From Delftia tsuruhatensis (GTDB taxonomy: Bacteria; Pseudomonadota; Gammaproteobacteria; Burkholderiales; Burkholderiaceae_C): DNA of 64,000 nt. The notes below the pieces were generated by a model that saw only the letters and a program-made list of their open reading frames with translations, had not been told where the DNA came from and ran no database searches. This document shows, piece by piece, positions 26,101 through 33,859 of the stretch. A program made the translations under genes and the position numbers. The DNA lies in the NCBI RefSeq assembly GCF_903815225.1, contig NZ_LR813084.1:5170001-5234000 (forward strand), in the 5' to 3' direction. The first letter of the stretch is position 1; every line of letters starts with the position of its first letter.

Positions 26101-27995
26101 CGCTGGGCCACACCACCGCCACCGAGCTGCCCGGTGGCCAGAGCATCCAGTGGCTGCACTACGGCTCGGGCCACCTGCACCAGATCAATCTGGACGGCGT
26201 GGTGGTCACCGACCTGCAGCGCGATGCCCTGCACCAGGAAACCCATCGCAGCCAGGGCCTGCTCAACCAGGTGCTGCAACGCGACAGCATGGGCCGCATC
26301 ACCCACAAGAAAGTGCTCAACGGGCAACTGCCCAGGACCATCGCCAACGCCATGGCCGGCGGCGCCAGCCGTGCCAGCCACCACGGCTTCACCAAAGCCT
26401 GGCAGTACGACCGCGCCGGCATGGTCAGCGCACGGCACGACCGCGTGCAAGGCGAGCAGCACTACCAGTACGACCCCCTGGGGCGCCTGATCGCCAGCAG
26501 CAACCAGCCACCCGACCACCCCCAGCCCGAAGGCAGGCGCATCCCCGCGCAGGCCCGCGCGGCCCTCACCCAGGCCTACCACTGGGATGCGGCCAGCAAC
26601 GCGCTGCCCGCGGCGCATGCAGGACCTGCGGGCAGCGCCGGCCGGGCCGCCAACGACGCGGCCATGCGCCTGCCCGCCAACCCCCTGGCCCCTCCGGCGC
26701 CAGCCGGTGCCCCGCCCGCGCAGGCGCAAAACCTGAGAGTCCTGCACACCCGCCTCACGCCCGGCAACAGCAACGGCCTGGTGCAGAAAAACCGTGTAAT
26801 GGTCTGGCAGGACATCCGCTACCACTACGACAGCCTGGGCCGCGTCACCCGCAAGGTCAGCGGCAAGCGGCAAGACCTGCGCATCTTCTGGAACGCGGAA
26901 AACCAGATCACCTGCACCATCAGCGAACGCAAGGGCCAGGCCAGCATCACGCGCTACCACTACGACGTGCTGGGCCGGCGCATCGCGGTACAAACCCGCA
27001 GCAGCGCCCAATACCCCATGCCCCATCCCGCGCAGGGCCTGCAAGGCCACCTGCGCCAGCAAAGCGTGGCCACCAGCTGGTTCACCTGGAGCGGCATGCG
27101 GCTGCTGCAGCAGGAATGGCCGCAGAACGCGCCCAGGCCTGAAAAAAGCTGGGAGCCCCGGCACAGCGCCACCGCACTGACGCACACCTATCTCTACACC
27201 GATGAAGACAGCTACGAGGCCCTGGCGCGGATAGAACACAGGCTGGACGAGCAGGCCATCACGGCCCAGGCCATTGCGTACTTCCACACCGACCTCAACG
27301 GCGCCCCCGAAGAGCTGACCGCCGCCACCGGCGAGATCCAATGGCAGCTGCGCTACAGCCACTGGGGCAGCGCGGTCATGGAGCAATGGTGGCCCCAGCA
27401 GCCTGACAACGACACGCCTGCGGCAAGCCACCCTCAGCGCACCAGCGCCCTGTACCCCAGGGCCGAGCAGCCCTTCGAAGGCCTGCACCCCCACCAGCAG
27501 AACCTGCGCTACCAGGGTCAATACCTGGACAGGGACACGGGGCTGCACTACAACACCTTCCGGTACTACGACGCGGACACGGGGCGCTTCCTGTGCCAGG
27601 ACCCTATCGGGCTGGCGGGGGGGATGAATCTATACCAATATGCGCCCAATGCGTTGGATTGGATTGATCCTTGGGGGTGGGCACCGCGACGAGGTAAATT
27701 TGGTCGCAGCAAGAAACGCGGTATCGAAGAGGTAATCGAGCGTTCGAAAAAAAATAAAGGCAATGCTCAAATATTTAAGAATGATGGCTCAGAAGGGGCG
27801 CAGAGATTACCGAGGCACGATAAAAATGGCAGAAAAATAGAATATAGAGAGTATGACTATGATCGCCCACCTACGGACGAGGAAAGACGAAAGGCGGGGA
27901 AGGATCGAGGGAAAAGAAGAGTTGTTATTGGAAGCGATGGAAGCGTCTATTACACAGGACAACATTATAGAAAATTCAAGAGGTATTGCGAATGA
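23136..27995 (+). CDS. PAAR-Rhs T6SS effector with barnase-like RNase tip
   Basis: A 1619-residue polymorphic toxin. It starts with a prePAAR motif (AARVDDPIAH, 6-15), then hydrophobic segments (about 25-75), a PAAR spike-tip domain (about 100-190), and an Rhs/YD-repeat shell (about 240-1480) containing a Pro/Ala-rich insertion near 1150-1205. The core ends with RYYDADTGRFLCQDPIGLAGG and DPWGW (1511-1515). The variable tip (1516-1619) is AT-rich and matches bacterial ribonucleases of the barnase/RNase N1 type: IEYREYDYDRPP (catalytic Glu), KRRVVIGSDGSVYYT (Arg) and GQHYRKF (His). It should enter target cells by T6SS and cleave RNA. The stop overlaps the next start (ATGA), as for toxin-immunity pairs. 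Confidence 0.92.
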   Translation: MSILKAARVDDPIAHSSLAGMLLKAGSSLVTNVVAGLAGGVLLTAAIKGAVFLACLGPIGWIAGAVLIAGALAANYVIDEAAEAVDEKAHSWIDDKFPPVVEGKIAGGSPNVFVNSRNLARALPDALPGDGVKCDRHSPPECVAQGSENVLVNNWPAHRKTECSTCDAKTHEGSPNVLIGGPTKTLRTIKPEIPAWLKYINYAVALVKTIKDVRKLKLTSICDLIATFAGGGVPGASGRRPIHAAMGHKYLRGEDDLDFSLAAILPVAWQRCYSSRDLRTETLFGPGWSTPFEIELQLAAYDDTCTDAAAQPQHYLVNEDGLKLDFGHLQPGHSLLIVNHGWTLIRMPDGGWAARHPDGLFYDFARLPQVRQGRPCVLRPRSIQDRNRNAIALGYEEFPNGETGRLLHVADSAKRIYDLHYCAEHGRRVESIRCQQLIDSAELVRYRYDERGRLVEVINRLGQTTRRFSWHDQGPGTGLMASHTVSTGLQSSYEWALFAPEQHPRVVRHSTNTGESLRLEYRLPGDDGQGHTQATDQSGHRQHWTWQAQSYLLLGHVDAMDRRWQLQWNEQGLLEKVRQPNGGIWTIEYDSQGNPIAQTDPLGAQTRLAWDAALELPVEEIDALGRRTTSEYDAQGNLIRLSHPGGEQTCTVDEQGLVTRIVDERGGTSHWVWNGLGLLVQHTDCSGRRTRFEHDSEGRLLTRTDADGQTTRSEYDALHRIVRLITPDGQWQRWQYNTAGLLARAISPAAGPSDATDLEALEPGQAPQPVRITRTDWTASGQLSTLTDAAGGTIRLHYNRAGDLETLEDGLGQATRFLRNAAGELVGEIGVDDLTKRYELDAMGLPVRIVQKDEAVHADGLASTTMLERDLLGRLISKTTTDTRTQYRYDALGRIIAITRHAQARHGWSAAQAAEGGPPLLDELQLTWSPAGDLVGEQQTIHALLMPAVAHAGTRLGNDRPSPTLHPAFAHVQVLEPPRIRALRHQHDALGHTTATELPGGQSIQWLHYGSGHLHQINLDGVVVTDLQRDALHQETHRSQGLLNQVLQRDSMGRITHKKVLNGQLPRTIANAMAGGASRASHHGFTKAWQYDRAGMVSARHDRVQGEQHYQYDPLGRLIASSNQPPDHPQPEGRRIPAQARAALTQAYHWDAASNALPAAHAGPAGSAGRAANDAAMRLPANPLAPPAPAGAPPAQAQNLRVLHTRLTPGNSNGLVQKNRVMVWQDIRYHYDSLGRVTRKVSGKRQDLRIFWNAENQITCTISERKGQASITRYHYDVLGRRIAVQTRSSAQYPMPHPAQGLQGHLRQQSVATSWFTWSGMRLLQQEWPQNAPRPEKSWEPRHSATALTHTYLYTDEDSYEALARIEHRLDEQAITAQAIAYFHTDLNGAPEELTAATGEIQWQLRYSHWGSAVMEQWWPQQPDNDTPAASHPQRTSALYPRAEQPFEGLHPHQQNLRYQGQYLDRDTGLHYNTFRYYDADTGRFLCQDPIGLAGGMNLYQYAPNALDWIDPWGWAPRRGKFGRSKKRGIEEVIERSKKNKGNAQIFKNDGSEGAQRLPRHDKNGRKIEYREYDYDRPPTDEERRKAGKDRGKRRVVIGSDGSVYYTGQHYRKFKRYCE
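27335..27680 (+). repeat. Rhs-core direct repeat, copy 1 (in the intact effector)
   Basis: This part of the effector gene, from GATCCAATGGCAGCTG to the DPWGW codons, is repeated almost identically at 28494-28836; a 5'-shifted part (27292-27487) is repeated at 29801-30006. It is the substrate for tip exchange. Confidence 0.9.
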
Positions 27996-28312
27996 GTAGA
28001 CTTGATGTAAATATCGATATAGCCAAATGCTTGACTCAGAACGGATTCATAAATCAATTAAATGATGCATTTCATTTCCCAACAAATTTCTGGAGTTCAG
28101 TGTATGTTGTTGATGACTATATGCAAGATCTAGGATGGATTTCTGAGAAAGAAATTCATGTAACGTTGACAAATATGAATAAAGCAAAAAAGAAACCAAA
28201 TGATGGCACAAATCACGGATTAAAATGGGCTATAGATAGATTTGATTTATACAAAAGATACTGGAGCTATCCTGGAAAAGAAAAATCATTTGACTATTCA
28301 TTCTCAAATTAA
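27992..28312 (+). CDS. Barstar-like immunity protein
   Basis: A 106-residue, AT-rich gene whose ATG at 27992 overlaps the effector stop. The segment INQLNDAFHFPTNFWSSVYV followed by VDDYMQDLGWI resembles the barstar family core, in which a PxxFxxxWDALxDCLxDLxWI-like helix blocks the barnase active site. The barnase-like tip next door supports a cognate inhibitor acting in the cytoplasm. Identity to classical barstar is low by eye, so the fold assignment is moderate; the immunity role is stronger from position alone. Confidence 0.7.
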   Translation: MSRLDVNIDIAKCLTQNGFINQLNDAFHFPTNFWSSVYVVDDYMQDLGWISEKEIHVTLTNMNKAKKKPNDGTNHGLKWAIDRFDLYKRYWSYPGKEKSFDYSFSN

Positions 28313-28332
28313 CCACATTTACAATGATCCAA

Positions 28333-28353
28333 ATTAATTTTATTAAAATTAAT
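28333..28353. terminator. AT-rich palindrome after the immunity gene
   Basis: ATTAATTTTA-T-TAAAATTAAT is a perfect 10-bp inverted repeat 20 bp past the barstar-like stop. It could end the vgrG-to-immunity transcript. It has no GC core, so a recombination or binding role is equally open. Confidence 0.35.
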
Positions 28354-28491
28354 AAGAAATGCAAATTCAATTATGAGAATTAGTTAAATATAAAATTGCA
28401 TTACCTGTATAAGCACAAGTCGCCGCTGTATTGACCCAGTAGAACCTGCACAGGTCAGGCCGCTAATGCGAATGCTTCAGCGGGGATCTTC

Positions 28492-29172
28492 ATGATCCAA
28501 TGGCAGCTGCGCTACAGCCACTGGGGCAGCGCGGTCATGGAGCAATGGTGGCAGGAGGGAAAGCCACCAGAACCCGCCCCAAGCCACCCCCAGCGCACCA
28601 GCGCCCTGTACCCCAGGGCCGAGCAGCCCTTCGAAGGCCTGCCCCCCCACCAGCAGAACCTGCGCTACCAGGGCCAATACCTGGACAGGGACACGGGGCT
28701 GCACTACAACACCTTCCGGTACTACGACGCGGACACGGGGCGCTTCCTGTGCCAGGACCCTATCGGGCTGGCGGGAGGGATGAATCTATACCAATATGCG
28801 CCCAATGCGCTGGATTGGATTGATCCTTGGGGGTGGCAGAAATGCAAGATAGCTGGCTTTGAAAATCTAAAAAAAGCTGGTCTAGAAAAACTGAACCTAG
28901 CGAGAGAAAGCTTCAATAGTGGTAGAAAGAAGCTCGAAGCACTTGGATTTAGAATAATTGAGAGAACAAAAACTGGGAGAGTTAGATTTTTGCACCCTAA
29001 ATCTGGCACAGAGGTTAAGTTTGACGGATCAGGAAAAGCCTTGGTACCTGGGCAGAAGCCCCATTGGGAAATTCAAACCCAAGGCGGCGCACGGCTGGAT
29101 CGCTCTGGTCGCGTTGTTCAAGGCGAAAGTCCCATCATGGGTGGAAAACATATACCAGCAAGAAGAAAATGA
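28492..29172 (+). CDS. Orphan Rhs tip with a different C-terminal toxin domain
   Basis: A 226-residue frame that begins inside copied Rhs-core sequence (MIQWQLRYSHWGSAVMEQWW) and keeps the DPIGLAGGMNLYQY...DPWGW boundary near residue 115. After that comes a different tip of about 110 residues: a Lys/Glu-rich helix (GFENLKKAGLEKLNLARES), RIIERTKTGRVRFLHPKSG, and a Trp/His segment, KPHWEIQTQGGARLDRSGRV, ending with GGKHIPARRK. The fold looks nuclease-like but I cannot name it. It has no PAAR or shell, so it cannot be secreted alone; it is a stored tip that could replace the current one by recombination. A GGGG stretch 10 bases before ATG is a weak ribosome site. Confidence 0.75.
   Translation: MIQWQLRYSHWGSAVMEQWWQEGKPPEPAPSHPQRTSALYPRAEQPFEGLPPHQQNLRYQGQYLDRDTGLHYNTFRYYDADTGRFLCQDPIGLAGGMNLYQYAPNALDWIDPWGWQKCKIAGFENLKKAGLEKLNLARESFNSGRKKLEALGFRIIERTKTGRVRFLHPKSGTEVKFDGSGKALVPGQKPHWEIQTQGGARLDRSGRVVQGESPIMGGKHIPARRK
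28494..28836 (+). repeat. Rhs-core direct repeat, copy 2
   Basis: Nearly identical to 27335-27680, except for a divergent stretch where the first copy codes PQQPDNDTPAA and this one QEGKPPEPAP. Identity stops at the tryptophan codon after DPWG, where the tip changes. Confidence 0.9.
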
Positions 29173-29582
29173 AAACAGAATTGGAAATATTATTTTTTGA
29201 ATCCACAATAATTGATATTGATTTTTCTCAATGGAGAAAATATCTTCAATTAGTCATTATCAGTGAATGGATTAATTTTAACAAAGAAATAATTCCACTA
29301 AAAAATGTTAATATAATTAAATTCAACGATCTGAGAGAATTTCATTGCAAATCCAATCTTCCCTCATCAGAAGGTTTGCTTGAATCCCCAGGAATATCCG
29401 TTAGCAATATCAATGAATACGACAGTGATTCAGTAAAAAACTTAATTATAGAGGGTAGTGCTTTTGATTTTTTCTCTATAAAATATTCTTATCACGAAAT
29501 CATATCAAATGATGATGAAATTATAAAAATTCCAAGAAAAAATATTGAAAATAGGCTTTTCTTAAAAAATAGATGCAGATAG
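29169..29582 (+). CDS. Putative immunity protein for the orphan Rhs tip
   Basis: A 137-residue, strongly AT-rich gene whose ATG overlaps the orphan-tip stop (ATGA), the same arrangement as the first toxin-immunity pair. The protein (MKTELEILFFESTIIDIDFS...) is acidic, lacks signal peptide and membrane segments, and matches no family I know. The frame extends further upstream, but that part reads the toxin gene in another frame. The immunity role is inferred from position only. Confidence 0.65.
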   Translation: MKTELEILFFESTIIDIDFSQWRKYLQLVIISEWINFNKEIIPLKNVNIIKFNDLREFHCKSNLPSSEGLLESPGISVSNINEYDSDSVKNLIIEGSAFDFFSIKYSYHEIISNDDEIIKIPRKNIENRLFLKNRCR

Positions 29583-29800
29583 GAATATTTAATTCAAACA
29601 TGCATCATATATTTTACACACTCGTAAAATATGTAGTTCTATTTATGTAATAATTCAATTGATGCGCCTACAACTGACAGAGTAGACTCATATTCGCGTA
29701 ATTTCAACGTGGCGCTCGGTTTATATATTACTAATATCAATACGATATCCACCGCAAAGTTCTCAGCAAGCCACGCATCGTCACAAAGACCAGCCAGTAA
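29583..29800. other. AT-rich non-coding stretch between immunity gene and third Rhs fragment
   Basis: No plausible gene on the plus strand. A minus-strand frame is open here but runs on through the antisense of the copied Rhs core, so it is probably chance. The stretch may be the remains of an older tip-immunity cassette. Confidence 0.4.
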
Positions 29801-30006
29801 TTCCACACCGACCTCAACAGCGCCCCCGAAGAGCTGACCGCCGCCACCGGCGAGATCCAATGGCAGCTGCGCTACAGCCACTGGGGCAGCGCGGTCATGG
29901 AGCAATGGTGGCCCCAGCAGCCTGACAACGACGCGCCCGTGGCAAGCCACCCCCAGCGCACCAGCGCCCTGTACCCCAGGGCCGAGCAGCCCTTCGAAGG
30001 CCTGCA
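29801..30006 (+). pseudogene. Truncated Rhs-core fragment, copy 3
   Basis: About 206 bp matching 27292-27487 of the intact effector with only a few substitutions (TTCCACACCGACCTCAAC to CCCTTCGAAGGCCTGCA). It has lost everything before and after: no start upstream, a stop (TAA) directly before the repeat, and no DPWGW boundary or tip. It is a decayed remnant of a third tip cassette. Confidence 0.85.
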
Positions 30007-30185
30007 TGACCTGATCCCTGTCACCGTGCGGGCGGTGCATTGTTTCCAGAATCTGCATGCTGAGTCGCGCCCTGGAGTCTGGCTGGGCGGCTTCGGATTC
30101 GGACAATCCGTTCTGCTGCGCCTGGCATCTGGCACGGGCGATGTCCGCCAGCCCCCCGGATTCGTGTCGGGCGTAAGGCGTTTGT
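30007..30185 (-). pseudogene. Unidentified coding-like fragment
   Basis: Directly after the Rhs remnant the minus strand reads as an ordinary-looking peptide without stops (for example HESGGLADIARARCQAQQNG, LSMQILETMHRPHGDRDQVM). It has no start or end of its own and is cut by the Rhs junction. I do not recognise it; it may be the tail of a gene broken when the island formed. Confidence 0.3.
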
Positions 30186-30290
30186 GTGGAGATTTCTTAC
30201 AAACCATGTTGCGCCAGAAGGTCATGCTCTTCGGGCATGGGGCAAACCCGACTCTGGCCTACGATGGCCAGCGCAAGGAGTACAAAAATC

Positions 30291-32147
<1,857 letters not shown>

Positions 32148-32245
32148 ACGCTGGCCACGCGCACCCATCGGATGGGTGCGCGGCTACGGCCCCGGATCGC
32201 ACCACCCTGTTCTGTACGGGACAATTAATGTAAGTACAAAATTTC

Positions 32246-32273
32246 TTGACGAGATAATTAACGTACGTACAAT
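32246..32273 (+). promoter_or_regulatory. Promoter of brnTA
   Basis: TTGACG (32246-32251) and TACAAT (32268-32273) are 16 bp apart, a near-consensus sigma-70 promoter. Transcription would start close to 32280, essentially at the brnT GTG. The spacer and -10 contain the palindrome GTACGTAC (32263-32270), and a related GTAAGTAC lies 30 bp upstream, plausible sites for BrnA autorepression. Confidence 0.65.
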
Positions 32274-32280
32274 AATTTTC

Positions 32281-32559
32281 GTGGACATCGAATTCGATCC
32301 GGCCAAGGACCTTGCCAACATCGACAAGCACGGCGTCTCGCTAGCCTTGGCTGCGGACATCGATTGGACCGATGTTCTTTGTGTGGCTGACACGCGCCGC
32401 GACTACGGTGAAGTGCGCGAAGTGGGCTACACGCTGATGGCATCGCGCTTGTACTCAGTGGTGTTCGTTCAGCGTGGGAACACGATGCGCATCATCGGCT
32501 TGCGCAAGGCGAACAGCAGGGAGATTCAGCACTATGAAAAAGCTCGTGAAACACAGTAA
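32281..32559 (+). CDS. brnT: BrnT-type toxin of a type II toxin-antitoxin pair
   Basis: BrnT is a RelE-fold ribonuclease toxin. The GTG at 32281 gives a 92-residue protein beginning MDIEFDPAKDLANIDKHGVS, the usual family start, and containing DTRRDYGEVREVGYTL, RLYSVVFVQRGNTMRIIGLRKA and the terminal NSREIQHYEKA. No ribosome site precedes the start, and the predicted transcription start is at the start codon, so the mRNA may be leaderless. The antitoxin gene overlaps its 3' end by 26 bases. Confidence 0.88.
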   Translation: MDIEFDPAKDLANIDKHGVSLALAADIDWTDVLCVADTRRDYGEVREVGYTLMASRLYSVVFVQRGNTMRIIGLRKANSREIQHYEKARETQ

Positions 32560-32836
32560 GACCGGGATCATCCTCCCCACTGCCGAAGAAGACGCGCAGA
32601 TCAACCGGGGCATTAAGGCGGATCCGGACGCGATGGAGTTGACCGCTGAACTGGCTGCCAGCTTGCAACCTCTGCGCCGGCGCGGTCGGCCCACGCTGGA
32701 GCAACCCAAGCTGTCCATGACCATGCGCGTGGATGCCGATGTGCTGGAGGCCATCAAGGCCACGGGTGCAGGCTGGCAATCCCGCGTCAACCATGTGCTG
32801 CGCGAAGCGGTCCGCAAGGGCAAGCTGACCGCATAG
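32534..32836 (+). CDS. brnA: BrnA-type antitoxin
   Basis: A 100-residue antitoxin starting MKKLVKHSKTGIILPTAEED with a disordered N-terminal part that should wrap BrnT and a C-terminal ribbon-helix-helix-like DNA-binding segment (KLSMTMRVDADVLEAIKATG, then GWQSRVNHVLREAVRKG). It overlaps brnT out of frame. It probably represses the promoter at 32246-32273. Confidence 0.88.
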   Translation: MKKLVKHSKTGIILPTAEEDAQINRGIKADPDAMELTAELAASLQPLRRRGRPTLEQPKLSMTMRVDADVLEAIKATGAGWQSRVNHVLREAVRKGKLTA

Positions 32837-32854
32837 CCGCACCGTGGCCAGCAA

Positions 32855-33016
32855 GTGTGGTGTCCCGTAAATAATGCACAAAAATGAAATCGATGGATCC
32901 GTGTTCAGCGCAAGGCGCAAACCGCAGTGATAGCTGTAGCTATCGCGAGGACTTGCAACGCCGCGCTGGACGCGAAGACGCTTTTTTCATGTGCAGGAAT
33001 TTATGGGACAACACAC
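32855..33016. mobile_element. MITE-like 162-bp element with terminal inverted repeats
   Basis: The ends GTGTGGTGTCCCGTAA (32855-32870) and, inverted, GTGTGTTGTCCCATAA (33016-33001) match at 14 of 16 positions. The inside is largely self-complementary, with a perfect GATAGC-TGTA-GCTATC hairpin and a longer pairing between GTTCAGCGC and GCGCTGGAC regions. There is no ORF. It sits between brnA and the gntR stop codon and touches that codon. It looks like a non-autonomous miniature transposable element or an RNA-forming repeat. Confidence 0.6.
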
Positions 33017-33762
33017 TAGACACTCGTCAAATCCCGGTCCAGCTGCGTATGCAAGGTATAGCGGCCGGCCGGGTGCAGCGTCACGCTCAGGTCCATCAGC
33101 TCCCCATCGGTATCCAGGTAGCGGCGCACGATCTTCAGCGCCGCTGAGCCTGCCGGGGCCTGCAGCTCGTCGGCCAGCGCCCCGGGAATCAGCGCCCCCG
33201 ACACGGCCTGCCGCACACGGGCGATGCGCAGGCCGTACTGCTGCTCCAGCAGGCTGCTGACCAGCACTTCGGGCGCGGCGCGCACATGCGCGGCCAGCTC
33301 CTGGGTGTCGAAGCGCTGCGCATCCACATAGACCACGGTCCAGGCAATCGGCAGGTGCGGCGCCGCGCCATCGCGGCGCAGGCTGCAGATGGCCAGCCAG
33401 CGGCTGCCGGCCGGGCAGTCCAGCTCGGCGGCCAGGTCCTGGTCCAGCACCACTTCCTCGATGCGGCGCACCTCGCGCACGTGCGTGGCGCCGAACTGCA
33501 CCAGATCCTCCAGCGAGGTCAGCGCTTGGCGGTAATGCGCATGGGGCTGGGCCGCCTCCACGCGCGTACCCACCTTCTTGCGCCGCGACACCAGCCCCGA
33601 CTGCTGCAGCTCGGCAATCGCCGCGCGCACCGTGTGGCGGCTCACACCGTAGCGGTCGCACAGCTCCAGCTCGGTGGGCAGCAGGCCGCCCACGGCGTAT
33701 TCGCCCGAGGCGATGCGCTCGGACAGGTCGCGCGCCACCTGGGCATAGCGTGTCTCAGCCAT
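33016..33762 (-). CDS. GntR/HutC-family transcriptional regulator
   Basis: A 248-residue regulator with an N-terminal winged helix (YAQVARDLSERIASGEYAVG, CDRYGVSRHTVRAAIAELQQ) and a C-terminal UTRA ligand domain (about 90-235). The ATG at 33762 has GGAGG 9 bases upstream; an in-frame GTG 6 bases earlier is too close to that site. It is divergent from the lyase-Bug-fumarase operon, with a GTACGTAC-centred palindrome between, so it most likely represses that operon until an acid substrate is present. Confidence 0.9.
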   Translation of the reverse strand: MAETRYAQVARDLSERIASGEYAVGGLLPTELELCDRYGVSRHTVRAAIAELQQSGLVSRRKKVGTRVEAAQPHAHYRQALTSLEDLVQFGATHVREVRRIEEVVLDQDLAAELDCPAGSRWLAICSLRRDGAAPHLPIAWTVVYVDAQRFDTQELAAHVRAAPEVLVSSLLEQQYGLRIARVRQAVSGALIPGALADELQAPAGSAALKIVRRYLDTDGELMDLSVTLHPAGRYTLHTQLDRDLTSV

Positions 33763-33802
33763 GGGCACAGGCCTCCACCCCAGGCAAACCCTGATTCTCG
33801 TA

Positions 33803-33814
33803 ATGTACGTACAT
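33803..33814. promoter_or_regulatory. Candidate GntR/HutC operator
   Basis: ATGTACGTACAT is a perfect 12-bp palindrome 40 bp before the divergent gntR start and 46 bp before the lyase start. It fits the GT-n-TA-n-AC style of HutC-family sites. Confidence 0.55.
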
Positions 33815-33859
33815 AAATAAAAATAACGATATGTCCGAACTTAATCGCAAACCTGTTCC

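Noticed and set aside
29639..30106. A 155-codon minus-strand frame spanning AT-rich DNA and Rhs remnant
   Set aside because: Its middle is the antisense of the copied Rhs core, so it cannot be one ancestral gene; the last AT-rich part alone is too short to call.
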